DNA of 64,000 nucleotides, taken from positions 105,871 through 169,870 of the forward strand of contig NZ_LN811361.1 of assembly GCF_001006805.1 (NCBI RefSeq), in the 5' to 3' direction. The notes beneath the pieces were generated by a model that was not told where the DNA came from, did not search any database, and saw only the letters and a program-made list of their open reading frames with translations. This DNA is from Microvirga massiliensis. GTDB taxonomy: Bacteria > Pseudomonadota > Alphaproteobacteria > Rhizobiales > Beijerinckiaceae. Position 1 is the stretch's first letter; each line of letters opens with the position of its first letter. The position numbers and the translations under genes were made by a program. This document shows positions 54,319 to 62,548 of this stretch, piece by piece.

Positions 54319-54828
54319 ATGGCAGACACCCGAAAGAACGCAAGCGAGGCAGCCAAGGAATCCGCCGATGCTGGCCGCGAGGCAGTGGATGCAGCGGCAA
54401 GCGCAGCGCAGGATGCAACTGTGGTTGGGCTGGATGGTGTGCGGCGCGTGACCGAGCAGGTCACACAGGCTCTTGGCGTCGCTGGTCAGAATAACGAAGC
54501 AGTCCATCAGGCGAGCGAGAACCTCGGCGCGCTCGCCGAAACCAGCACTGTGCTGACGCGTGGCATCCAGGATGTCTCGCGTGAATGGCTGAGACTCTCG
54601 CAGCACGGGCTTCAGAAGAACATTGAGGGACTGACGCAACTGGCTCGCTGTCGGTCGATTCCGGACCTCGTCGCAGTTCAAAGCGATCTGCTCCGCAACA
54701 ATTGGCACTACATGATCGACGTGAGCCGCTGGGCGGCCCAGTGCTCGATCGAGATCATGAACGAGGCTGCCGAGAAGATCGGCAGTGAGACGAAACAGGC
54801 CGCTGATCGCACGCGCAGAGCAGCCTGA
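54319..54828 (+). CDS. Phasin-family protein
   Basis: A 169-residue helical protein. The N-terminal 50 residues are Ala/Asp-rich (ASEAAKESADAGREAVDAAA), typical of phasin leaders. The phasin_2 core follows: LTRGIQDVSREWLRLSQHGL, then NIEGLTQLARCRSIPDLVAV and QSDLLRNNWHYMIDVSRWAA. CRSIPDLVAVQSDLLR is a hallmark of the family. Phasins coat polyhydroxyalkanoate granules, though many in this order serve other, stress-linked roles. AAGGAG lies 8 bases before the ATG. A terminator follows. Confidence 0.85.
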   Translation: MADTRKNASEAAKESADAGREAVDAAASAAQDATVVGLDGVRRVTEQVTQALGVAGQNNEAVHQASENLGALAETSTVLTRGIQDVSREWLRLSQHGLQKNIEGLTQLARCRSIPDLVAVQSDLLRNNWHYMIDVSRWAAQCSIEIMNEAAEKIGSETKQAADRTRRAA

Positions 54829-54859
54829 CGGATTGCGTCCATACAGTGTGAGAATGCGA

Positions 54860-54886
54860 GAGCGCCCCACAAGGGCGCTTTCCTTT
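54860..54886 (+). terminator. Intrinsic terminator of the phasin gene
   Basis: AGCGCCC (54861-54867) and GGGCGCT (54873-54879) pair perfectly around CACAA, followed by TTCCTTT. It lies about 30 bases past the stop. Confidence 0.75.
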
Positions 54887-55099
54887 GTCGTGCTCGGAGC
54901 CCCGGCAATCTTAGGTCGACTACAACGCACGCTGTGCGCTACGCAGCCTCAGCCCCAGCCATTCGATGCGCAGAGAATTCTCGCCGGGGTCGCCGCCCTG
55001 CTGAGATCACGGTCACGACGGCGCTTGGTGAGTGCACCGCGTCCGACAGGCGAGAACCCAGCGAGAGAGACTGGAATAACAGCTTGGCTGCGAGATGGT

Positions 55100-55495
55100 T
55101 CAGTAGCTCTGACGCGCTCCCGCGCGGTCTGGACGCGCCAGAGTATCGAGGGTGGCCGTGATCTCGTCCAACCGGCCCGGTTTCTCGATCCAGGGCACGT
55201 CATCGAGGTTATCTGTGCTCATCCGCTTCCGGTCATGGCCGGAATACACCAAAAATGGCAGGTGTCTGGCGCGTAACTCGCAGGTTAAGCCGAAGCAGAG
55301 CCCATCCTGGAGGGTCAGGTCGAGAATAGCCACGTCCGGCCGGGCATAGTCCAGACTCCCGAGGGCCTCGTGCTGGCTCGCAAAGGGGCCGATGATCCGA
55401 TGCCCCTCGTCCTTCAGAGCATCAGCGAGAACAAGGCCGATCACAGCCTCGTCTTCAACGATCATGATCCGCAAGGCATCCGTGTTCGCCTGCAT
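55100..55495 (-). CDS. Single-domain response regulator
   Basis: A 131-residue receiver protein. Acidic pocket residues are MIVEDEAVIG (E14, D15), the phosphoacceptor is DVAILDLTLQDG (Asp59), and the conserved lysine is WIEKPGRL (Lys105). There is no output domain, so it passes phosphate to another protein or acts by binding. FATLVYSGHDRK-type residues (LPFLVYSGHDRKRM) match receivers paired with HWE kinases; the HWE kinase at 60183 is the nearest candidate partner, an inference. AGGAG lies 5 bases before the ATG. Confidence 0.85.
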   Translation of the reverse strand: MQANTDALRIMIVEDEAVIGLVLADALKDEGHRIIGPFASQHEALGSLDYARPDVAILDLTLQDGLCFGLTCELRARHLPFLVYSGHDRKRMSTDNLDDVPWIEKPGRLDEITATLDTLARPDRAGARQSY

Positions 55496-55801
55496 GTCGT
55501 CTCCTGTGCTGCATGATTCGGCGCGCAGAAGGTCGGTGCCGGATGCGACGACAGTGGGGCCAAGCTTTGTTCAGACGTAGCCCGAAGCGCGGAACGGACG
55601 AGAACGATCGACCGCACCGGGATCGCAACCGCACGGGGCCGAGCCTGTCAGGCCAGCGAGCCTCTAGGCTCAACATCTGATTGCTGGTCCTGAACAGGCG
55701 ATTGCGCGAACCCGCGAACACCAAATAGTCCACGGACCAGCACTCTGAGGTGTGGCACGGGGCTTGCTTATCCTGAAAGACCATGTCTCAGGAGAGGCGA
55801 G

Positions 55802-56092
55802 ATGAGCGTTTGTTCCAAGAACAGTGCCCCGGACCGGGAGGTCCTCTCTGCCAGCACCTATTCGCCCGCGATCCTACCCCGGCTGCAAACGACCCTGGCC
55901 GCTCTGGCGGACTTGGATCATGCCTACGAGGTAGACTTGGAGACCGTGACGGAGAGCGGGGTTCCTGATGCTATCAAGCAGGAAGTCATCAGGACGCTTC
56001 AGCAGCGCCATCAAGTCTCACGTGCCCCTTACGTCCGCCAGCTTGCAGCCCTCCACAGGCAAGCCGTGACGGCGGCGTTAGCCGCGCCCTGA
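55802..56092 (+). CDS. Small helical protein, paralogue A
   Basis: A 96-residue protein with a clear match to the gene at 56718. Shared features are YSPAILPRLQTTLAALADLD versus YTPEITPLLQALLSTLADID, AYE.DLE, LQQ.H, and APYVRQLAALHR versus KPYLRQIAALQH. The predicted fold is three helices. CAGGAGAGGCGAG precedes the ATG. The function is unknown; I do not recognise a named family. Confidence 0.65.
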   Translation: MSVCSKNSAPDREVLSASTYSPAILPRLQTTLAALADLDHAYEVDLETVTESGVPDAIKQEVIRTLQQRHQVSRAPYVRQLAALHRQAVTAALAAP

Positions 56093-56443
56093 AACACGCA
56101 GCGTAGGATTTGAGAGAAGACGCGCTTGCCTCTCAGGCGTGGTGCGAAGTCACTCAAGACGCCGTTCCATGGAGAACCAGCAGGCGTCGTCTCCAAGCGC
56201 CAGCCTTTCCATTTGGCGGCCGCCGAGGGTTTGTTCCGTCACCGGCTGCCGCTGCCGCCTGTTCGGATGACCGGGCCGCCAAAGGTGAGTACCGGATCGC
56301 GCAATTTCGCACTGGGCTTCGAAGCAGACGCGAGGCAAGTCCTGGTCAGAATTAATTCTGCCGCCGTGTCGGGTTCCCGACAGACAACCTGGAGTGCTGC
56401 CGGTAGGTGAGCCGTCCGGCATGCCTGTGCAATGCACGGCCAG
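56093..56443. other. Intergenic region with two palindromes
   Basis: About 350 bases, no convincing gene. CAGAATTAATTCTG (56347-56360) is a perfect 14-base palindrome. Six bases later comes the second copy of TGTCGGGTTCCCGACA (56367-56382). This pair lies directly before the terminator of the minus-strand small RNA candidate. Confidence 0.5.
56367..56382. repeat. Inverted repeat TGTCGGG-TT-CCCGACA, copy 2
   Basis: Identical to copy 1 at 54167, with GTG on the left and GAC on the right also conserved. It is in direct orientation to copy 1, about 2.2 kb away. It may be a shared regulator site or the footprint of a duplication. Confidence 0.6.
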
Positions 56444-56534
56444 AAAAAAGGCCGCCCTGATGAGCGGCCCGAAGTTTAGGGAGGAAACGCCCAAGAAGGG
56501 CACAACCGGGCGACGCCAATCGCCCTGTTGCAGC
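56444..56534 (-). ncRNA. Candidate trans-acting small RNA with UCCUCCC motif
   Basis: About 90 nt on the minus strand. Hairpin 1 is GGGCGA/TCGCCC with loop TTGGCG (56508-56525). A short stem GCCC/GGGC with loop TTCTT follows (56489-56501). Next comes a single-stranded TTTCCTCCCTAAAC (anti-Shine-Dalgarno, 56478-56485 core). It ends in GGCCGC/GCGGCC with loop TCATCAGG, then six U, a strong intrinsic terminator. No protein gene on the minus strand leads into it. The layout resembles mmgR/suhB-type alphaproteobacterial small RNAs; homology is not proved. Confidence 0.65.
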
Positions 56535-56539
56535 GCACA

Positions 56540-56568
56540 AACTAGTTCACATCAGAACCGATGGCAAG
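56540..56568 (-). promoter_or_regulatory. Housekeeping-type promoter of the minus-strand small RNA
   Basis: On the minus strand: CTTGCC (-35, 56563-56568), 17 bases, CTAGTT (-10, 56540-56545). This is close to the alphaproteobacterial consensus CTTGAC-N17-CTATAT and places the start 5-8 bases before the first hairpin region. Confidence 0.55.
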
Positions 56569-56717
56569 CCCGAGGGGCAGTGATGCCGCCCCACTTGCTT
56601 GCGGCATTGTGCCCGCGAGTGCGTTGTTCTGAGTGAAACGGCAAAGCTCATTCTGGTGAGCGCCAGCGCTCTCCCACTCGGGGAGATGCCCAAATCTGAT
56701 ATGCACGAGGAAACGCC

Positions 56718-56990
56718 ATGCCCACCGAGAGTGAACGCCTGCCCTCCAGAGTGGCGGCGCGCGTGTATACGCCCGAGATCACACCGCTGCTGCAAGCGTT
56801 GCTATCGACGCTCGCCGACATCGACTTTGCCTATGAGAGTGACCTTGAGGTCATTCAGACCAGTGCAATCGATGAGGACCTCAAGCAGAGGGCCGTGGAG
56901 AAGCTCCAGCAGCAGCACTGGGAACGGCGCAAGCCTTACCTTCGGCAGATCGCGGCCTTGCAACACCGCATCCAGCCGATGGCCGCGTAG
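56718..56990 (+). CDS. Small helical protein, paralogue B
   Basis: A 90-residue protein, paralogue of the gene at 55802 (see that entry for aligned blocks). It keeps the core LSTLADIDFAYESDLEVIQT, KQRAVEKLQQQHWERRKPYL and RQIAALQHRI. GAGGAAA lies 6 bases before the ATG. It is separated from paralogue A by the small RNA locus. The function is unknown. Confidence 0.65.
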   Translation: MPTESERLPSRVAARVYTPEITPLLQALLSTLADIDFAYESDLEVIQTSAIDEDLKQRAVEKLQQQHWERRKPYLRQIAALQHRIQPMAA

Positions 56991-57256
56991 CTCAGGCAGC
57001 GGACGTGTAGAGGTAACACCACGCCTTCCAGCAATGCACTTTGTCGATGCCGTCCATATGGGAGGATGATGCCCGTCCCCTGAATGGCAGGATGGTATCA
57101 CCAGCGAGCCGCAAGATGCTTCCGGTCTGCCCCAGTGTCCTTGACGGACGAGTTCCCTCAGGAGGCGATGAGCTTTCCGAGATCGCACGCCGTTCCTTGT
57201 TTCGCCGCATTGTAAGGCGAAGCTTCCAGGCTAGGTGCGACCTGCATGATGTTCCG

Positions 57257-57499
57257 ATGTCCGCAGCAAGTCACCAGCCCTATCCGCTCGCTCGGGCGCA
57301 GGCCCTCGACACCTGGGCTGCGGGGCGCGAGCGCGCGATTGCAAAGCTCGCCAGTGAGGCAGACGCCCTGGAGAAATGCGATCTTGCCGAAGAGGCGGTC
57401 TCTCTCCGGCACGCAGTCTCACGATTGCAGGAGAGTGCGCGCCGGGAGCGCGCCGAAGCCGCCGCGCTCCGGGTGGCGTCTGACGTATGCACGGAGTAG
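57257..57499 (+). CDS. Hypothetical coiled-coil protein, 80 aa
   Basis: A charged, helical protein: RAQALDTWAAGRERAIAKLA, EADALEKCDLAEEAVSLRHA, SRLQESARRERAEAAALRVA, with heptad spacing. The frame is open further upstream (to 57041), but that part is not protein-like. The ATG at 57257 lacks a good ribosome site. It may be a third member of the local set of small helical genes; it has no clear sequence match to them. Confidence 0.4.
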   Translation: MSAASHQPYPLARAQALDTWAAGRERAIAKLASEADALEKCDLAEEAVSLRHAVSRLQESARRERAEAAALRVASDVCTE

Positions 57500-57786
57500 G
57501 CTGTACTCCATCGTCCCCCGGCAGCGGGATTGATTTCATCGGCATGATGATCGAGATGGCGTGCTCGTAGATAAGCTAGAAATCTGCACTCCGCTTCAGC
57601 AAAATCGAACGCTTGTTGCACTACGTCAGAGGAGCCCTGAGCTTAACTCATTCTCCAAGAGGAGGGTGAATGAGGCTTTGCTCTCACGTGCGATTGAGGA
57701 ATATGCCTTGCAGCGTCTGCATCGGCTAACTACGATCCCCTCTTACATCTCAAGAGCAACATCTCGGAGCGTTTGACTCCTCTCCA

Positions 57787-58152
57787 TCAATTCGCAAGCT
57801 CGGGAAGTTTGGTCGTGTCATTCACGAACAAGCGATCCTCAACACGATTGAACTCGATTCTCATCTCGGGCTCGCCGACGCCACGTGGCACCGACATCGT
57901 AACTCTCTGACCCGACAGAAGTGTCGTGGTCAGGCGAACAGGTGTGGAGTCCACGCCCGATGCAAGCGTCGCCACCAATCTGTATCCGTCCTGCTCGACG
58001 GTGTAGTAGGCCGACCCTGAAACATCTCCCAGCGAGATGCTTGCGCCAGCCACGGTCTTGACCTCTGTGGCACCTGCCCTTGGTGGGACCAAGACGAGCC
58101 CGAATCCGACAGCGAATGCATATGCAGCAGTCAGTACGACGATCTTTCTCAT
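57787..58152 (-). CDS. Secreted hypothetical protein, 121 aa
   Basis: A signal peptide (MRKIVVLTAAYAFAVGFGLV, cleavage near RAGA) and a beta-rich mature domain: GSAYYTVEQDGYRLVATLAS, PVRLTTTLLSGQRVTMSVPR, EMRIEFNRVEDRLFVND. There are no cysteines in the mature part. The ATG at 58152 has GGAAGGAC upstream; 55 further codons of open frame are not coding. The family is not recognised; a small periplasmic beta-sandwich is likely. Confidence 0.65.
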   Translation of the reverse strand: MRKIVVLTAAYAFAVGFGLVLVPPRAGATEVKTVAGASISLGDVSGSAYYTVEQDGYRLVATLASGVDSTPVRLTTTLLSGQRVTMSVPRGVGEPEMRIEFNRVEDRLFVNDTTKLPELAN

Positions 58153-58297
58153 GATCCATTGTCCTTCCCGGTGGTAAAGCGCTTCACGTTGCGGCGATCC
58201 GATCTCAACCTGCTCGTCGCGCAAGGGCTGGGAGGGTGCACGAAGTGGCAGAAGATGCTCCCTCCCCTGTGGGAGAACGAGACGTGGTACTCGGCTC

Positions 58298-58486
58298 TCA
58301 GGAATCGAAGCTGACAAACGGGTAGCGACGCTCAGCCTCGCGCATCATTTCCCTGGCTTCGATGAATACCTCGGGCAGCACTCTGATGAAGACGATGAGG
58401 CCCGAGAACAATTTCATGAAGTCCGGGCGGTTGGCTCCGCGCATCTCGAAATGCGCTGTGCGCGGATGAACGGCTGACGCTGGCAT
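58298..58486 (-). CDS. Small hypothetical protein, 62 aa
   Basis: From ATG 58486, preceded by CAGGAG at good spacing. The N-terminus is polar (MPASAVHPRTAHFEMRG), then an amphipathic hydrophobic helix FMKLFSGLIVFIRVLPEVFI, then EAREMMREAERRYPFVSF. It may lie on the membrane surface. YPFVSFDS at the C-terminus with EARxMxREAxRRYPF is reminiscent of small alphaproteobacterial proteins of unknown role. Confidence 0.55.
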   Translation of the reverse strand: MPASAVHPRTAHFEMRGANRPDFMKLFSGLIVFIRVLPEVFIEAREMMREAERRYPFVSFDS

Positions 58487-59287
58487 GATGCACTCCTGGC
58501 GAATGAGAACGCCCCTGAGTACTTCCAACTCGTCTGATGTCGTTGGTTATAGAGTGTTCGCGATGCCGCAATGCAGCAAGAACCACGCTTGCAGGGCCGC
58601 ATGCTCCTCACGCATGGAACTTGCCGGAAATGCTTTCGAAGCATGCAAAGTATTCAGAAACCGTGCATCTCGCCTGCTGTTTGGGCAAATTTTGGCCGCG
58701 CGTCTCGGTTGTCCCGTCCCGTGTAGGTGATAGCCATTGTCGCGTGATGCCGCGCCGCACAAGTGGCTTGTATGACGGCCCGGCGTATTCTGCCTGACCT
58801 CCCGTCGGCTCTGTAAACCCGGTCGAAGAACGGATTCAGAGTGAAGCGAAGGAGCGAGTTGTCCGGCGCAGTGCATCACGGGCACGCAGGACGAAGGTAG
58901 TCGAGCATTCCTCACCCTCCGCCGCTCACGACCACGTGGCGCTTTCCCTTGTAGCGATCATAGCAGGCGCGATCCCAGAGGCGGAGAACGTAGAGGATTC
59001 CTCACCGGAAGCAGTCGTTACGGTGCCGCAGAGCCCAAGAAGGCTGAACGTAAGCGAAGCCCCCTGCCACTCCGGAAGACAGGGCAGCCCTGGAAGGGCC
59101 GTTTGTCAAAGACATTCTGGTGAGATTTGTAGGAAGGAGCCCCTGACGGAGAGTTGTTTGATGCAAAAAATCTCCATCAGATGTCCTTGAAACAGCCGGC
59201 ATGTTTCGTTAGCTGCCGGGCACTTCACGTTAAACATCTATCGGTCGGCAGTGTCCGACCTGTCGTGAGAAGTTATCACATTACAGG
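58487..59287. other. Intergenic region upstream of mucR
   Basis: About 800 bases without a convincing gene. Overlapping frames around 58500-58900 lack ribosome sites. The part from about 59130 to 59287 is AT-richer (runs such as GCAAAAAATC near 59163 and GTTAAACATC near 59230), which suits MucR/H-NS-like autoregulatory binding, but no specific site can be named. Confidence 0.4.
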
Positions 59288-59779
59288 ATGGCTACTGTGG
59301 CCGATCAGGCAGGCTCCTCTCGAAGTGCCATCGAGCTTACGGCTGATATCATTTCGGCCTTCGTCAGCAATAATTCGATTTCAAAGACCGATCTGCCTGG
59401 GCTGATCAGTGGTGTGCATGCGGCCCTCCAGAATGGAAGCAACCCTAATCCCGCACAAGAACCCAAGCCCGCACCTGCCGTGCCGGTGAAGAAGTCAATC
59501 ACCCTCGATTTCCTGATCAGCCTGGAGGACGGCAGGCCCTACAAGTCGTTGAAGCGACATCTCACTCGGCTGGGTCTGACGCCTCAGCAGTATCGCGAGA
59601 AGTGGAGCCTCCCGGCGAACTATCCCATGGTGGCTCCTAGTTACGCTGCGCGGCGCTCCGAACTCGCGAAGAGCAGCGGGCTCGGCCAGAGGCCCGGAGT
59701 AGCGGCGAAATTGGCTATCTCTTCTTCGAAGATCACCGCTCCGGCTGCGAAGAAGAGTGGGCGCAAAAAAGCCGGTTAG
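59288..59779 (+). CDS. MucR/Ros-family regulator lacking zinc ligands
   Basis: A 163-residue protein with the MucR core at about 70-125: FLISLEDGRPYKSLKRHL, LTPQQYREKWSLPANYPMVA and PSYAARRSELAKSSGLG. Canonical members read CLEDG...KRHL.THY with zinc held by Cys and His. Here the Cys is Ser (LISLEDG) and the last His region is TRLGLTP, so only one His remains. Some rhizobial Ros/MucR proteins fold without zinc. The C-terminus is lysine-rich (TAPAAKKSGRKKAG), an unusual tail. MucR proteins are H-NS-like silencers of surface-polysaccharide, motility and cell-cycle genes. Confidence 0.85.
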   Translation: MATVADQAGSSRSAIELTADIISAFVSNNSISKTDLPGLISGVHAALQNGSNPNPAQEPKPAPAVPVKKSITLDFLISLEDGRPYKSLKRHLTRLGLTPQQYREKWSLPANYPMVAPSYAARRSELAKSSGLGQRPGVAAKLAISSSKITAPAAKKSGRKKAG

Positions 59780-59998
59780 GTTTTTGAAGAACCGTCCCAC
59801 GGCCAAGGCAGGCCGGAGGCTAACGATCCCGGCGCTTGCAGCGTGCGTTCTTCTGGATCTTGATAATCTGCTTGAGAAGCACTGCGCATCTTCGAGGAAA
59901 GGGTTTGAGGCGTACCCAGCTCAGGTCCACCATAGATTATTGCCGGAGTCATGCCGCCCACCTATGTTGCGGGTGCCAAGCTTTTCTACCTTTCGGAC

Positions 59999-60190
59999 AT
60001 GCCCGCCAAATCCTTCCTATCGGCGTCCCTGGCGCCCGAACTGGCCGCGTTCGTAGCCGCCAAAGTCGCCTTGGGCCGCTACCGCAGCGCCAGCGAGGTC
60101 GTGCGGGCTGCGCTTCGTCTACTGGAGGAGCGGGAGGGCCGTATGGAACGCGGTCAGGACCGGCAGGACCCGGCCAGGCGCCATGGATAG
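59999..60190 (+). CDS. Ribbon-helix-helix protein, ParD-like orphan antitoxin
   Basis: A 63-residue protein. FLSASLAPELAAFVAAKVAL, then GRYRSASEVVRAALRLLEER, is the ParD/CopG ribbon-helix-helix pattern (GRYxSxSEVVRxALRLLEE). The tail EGRMERGQDRQDPARRHG is not typical of ParD; another frame over the same bases (AVWNAVRTGRTRPGAMD) looks more like a ParD C-terminus, so a small frameshift is possible. No ParE toxin follows: the stop overlaps the kinase start by 8 bases. Start at 59999 rather than 59951 because homology begins there. Confidence 0.6.
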   Translation: MPAKSFLSASLAPELAAFVAAKVALGRYRSASEVVRAALRLLEEREGRMERGQDRQDPARRHG

Positions 60191-62438
60191 CAAATCACCT
60201 CCGCTCCGGCCTGATTTCCTCAAGGGCGGCGGCGAAATGGGCGCGCTCATTGGCGCGCTCGATTGGTCGAAAACCAGCTTAGGGCCGCTCTCTGGGTGGC
60301 CGCAGTGCCTTAAGACCGCCGTCAGCCTCATGCTGCCCGCGCAAGCGCAGATCGTGCTGTTCTGGGGGCCGGAGTTCGCTGCCCTCTACAACGATGCCTA
60401 TGCCCTGACCATGGGCGACAAGCATCCAAGGGCACTTGGACGCCCGGCGCAGGAGAACTGGGCGGAACTGTGGGACGACTTGGAATCCCTGCTCCAGAGC
60501 GTGCTTCGCATGGGCAAGACGGTCTTTGCCAAGGATCGCCACTTCTACCTCGAGCGCTACGGCTACCCTGAGGACGTTTACTTCGACATCTCCTACTCTG
60601 CGGTCCGCGATGAGGGGGGCACGGTAGCGGGCGTCCTCTGCATCGTCAGCGAGACGACGGAGCGCATCCTAGCGCAACGCGCCCTGGCGAAATCCCAGGA
60701 GCGCCTGTCCTATGCCCTGAATGCGTCCGGCATGGTCGGCACTTTCGACTGGCATATCCAGTCAGATACTTTCTACTCCGACCCACGGTTCGCGGCGATG
60801 TTTTCGGTCGATCCGGCCAAAGCAGAAGAAGGTGCGCCACTCTCCGACTACCTCGCGGGCATCTTTCCTGACGACCGGGATCGCATCGCCAAGGCGATCA
60901 ATCATACGATTGCGACCGGCGAGAGATACGCTCAGGAATACCGTCTCCTGCAACGGGACGGAACAGTTCGCTGGGTCGAAGCACGCGGCGAGTGCCTCTA
61001 TGATAAAGAGGGCAAGCCGCTGCGGTTTCCCGGTGCCGTGGTGGACATCACCGCGCGCAAGCTGGCCGAGGTAGCGCTGCGTAAGAGCGAGGCACGTTTT
61101 CGCAAACTCGCCGACAACGCGCCCGTGATGGTGTGGGTCACGGAACCGGATGCGTCCTGCACCAACCTGTCCCGCTCCTGGTACGAGTTCACCGGCCAAA
61201 CGCTCGAAACCGGTCTCGGCTTCGGCTGGCTCGATGCCGTGCATCCCGATGATCGCGTCTGGTCGGACGAAGTGTTTCTCGCCGCGAACACCAAGCGCGA
61301 GGCGTTCCGGCTCGAATACCGCCTGCGTCGGGCTGATGGCGAGTACCGGTGGGCGATTGACGCCGCCGCACCTCGTTTCGGTGCGGATGGCACGTTTCTT
61401 GGCTACGTTGGCTCTGTCATCGACATCACGGAACGCAAGCAGGCCGAGGATGCACTCCGCGGGAGCGAGGAGAAGTTGCGCGCTCTGTTCGAGCAGACCA
61501 CGGGCGGAATCGCCCAGGTCGATACGACTGGATGCTTCCTGCTGGTCAACCGGCGCTATTGCGACATTGTCGGCTACACCGAGGCTGAACTTCTGGGGAT
61601 GCGGATGCAGGATATCACCCATCCCGAAGATTTGCCCAACAATGCTATCCTTTTCCAGCAGATGATCGAAGCCGGTACCAGCTTCGTGATCGAGAAGCGC
61701 TATGTGCGCAAAGATGGTTCGCTCGTGTGGGTGAACAACTCCGTTGCTCCGATCCGCGATGCGGCTGGCCGGGTGCAGCAAGTCGTCGCGATGGTGATCG
61801 ACATCACCGAGCGCAGGCGGGCCGAGCGCCTGCAACGCGTTCTGATGCACGAATTGAACCACCGGGTGAAGAATGTTCTCGCGACGGTCCAGGCCATCGC
61901 GCAACAGACCTTCAGAAGCGGCCACGGGGACGACGCGGCGCGGATCGCTTTCGAGGCCCGCCTGCTCGCTCTATCCAAGGCCCATGACCTGCTCACGCGC
62001 GAGAACTGGGACAGCGCCGAACTCTCGGAGGTCGTAGTCGAGGCGCTCGCGCACTACCGCCGCGAGTGTTTCGAGATCGACGGACCGCACGTGCGCCTGA
62101 CCCCGAAGGTGGCGCTGGCACTATCCCTGGCGCTGCACGAGTTGGCGACCAATGCTGCCAAATACGGCGCTCTCTCGGTGCCCACAGGACGGATTGCGGT
62201 CACGTGGACGATGAATTCCGATGATCCGCCGTACCTCACCTTCCGCTGGCAAGAGCGTGGTGGCCCTGTGGTTTCGCCGCCGACCCGAATGGGCTTTGGC
62301 TCGCGCCTGATCGAGCGCAGCCTGGCCCAGGAATTAAGGGGCGAGGTCCGGATCATCTATGATCCCGCCGGGGTCATCTGCGATGTGAATGCGCCCCTGG
62401 CCGACGAGGGAGAGACTGCTGTGGAGAAGGCGGCCTGA
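60183..62438 (+). CDS. PAS-containing HWE-family sensor histidine kinase
   Basis: A 751-residue kinase with no membrane segment, so a cytosolic sensor. Four sensory modules in order: a PAS_4-like domain at about 20-165 (LSGWPQCLKTAVSLMLPAQA), then PAS domains at about 175-295, 300-425 and 430-550, each ending in a DIT(A/E)RK/R motif. The HWE kinase domain starts at HELNHRVKNVLATVQAIAQQ (phospho-His 556). LHELATNAAKYGALSVPTG is the N-box, and TFRWQERGGP (WxE) with GFGSRLIERSL completes it. Such kinases control stress or light responses through single-domain receivers; the receiver at 55100 is a candidate. Its ATG lies inside the end of the ribbon-helix-helix gene. Confidence 0.9.
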   Translation: MDSKSPPLRPDFLKGGGEMGALIGALDWSKTSLGPLSGWPQCLKTAVSLMLPAQAQIVLFWGPEFAALYNDAYALTMGDKHPRALGRPAQENWAELWDDLESLLQSVLRMGKTVFAKDRHFYLERYGYPEDVYFDISYSAVRDEGGTVAGVLCIVSETTERILAQRALAKSQERLSYALNASGMVGTFDWHIQSDTFYSDPRFAAMFSVDPAKAEEGAPLSDYLAGIFPDDRDRIAKAINHTIATGERYAQEYRLLQRDGTVRWVEARGECLYDKEGKPLRFPGAVVDITARKLAEVALRKSEARFRKLADNAPVMVWVTEPDASCTNLSRSWYEFTGQTLETGLGFGWLDAVHPDDRVWSDEVFLAANTKREAFRLEYRLRRADGEYRWAIDAAAPRFGADGTFLGYVGSVIDITERKQAEDALRGSEEKLRALFEQTTGGIAQVDTTGCFLLVNRRYCDIVGYTEAELLGMRMQDITHPEDLPNNAILFQQMIEAGTSFVIEKRYVRKDGSLVWVNNSVAPIRDAAGRVQQVVAMVIDITERRRAERLQRVLMHELNHRVKNVLATVQAIAQQTFRSGHGDDAARIAFEARLLALSKAHDLLTRENWDSAELSEVVVEALAHYRRECFEIDGPHVRLTPKVALALSLALHELATNAAKYGALSVPTGRIAVTWTMNSDDPPYLTFRWQERGGPVVSPPTRMGFGSRLIERSLAQELRGEVRIIYDPAGVICDVNAPLADEGETAVEKAA

Positions 62439-62548
62439 ATACGTGGGGAAACACCACCGCATATGATCCGATCAGAGGCGGATTGCCGCTTCGTCGGGAT
62501 CACGACAGGCGTTGCGTCCCTCAGAAGGTATTTGCGGACTCAGCACCC

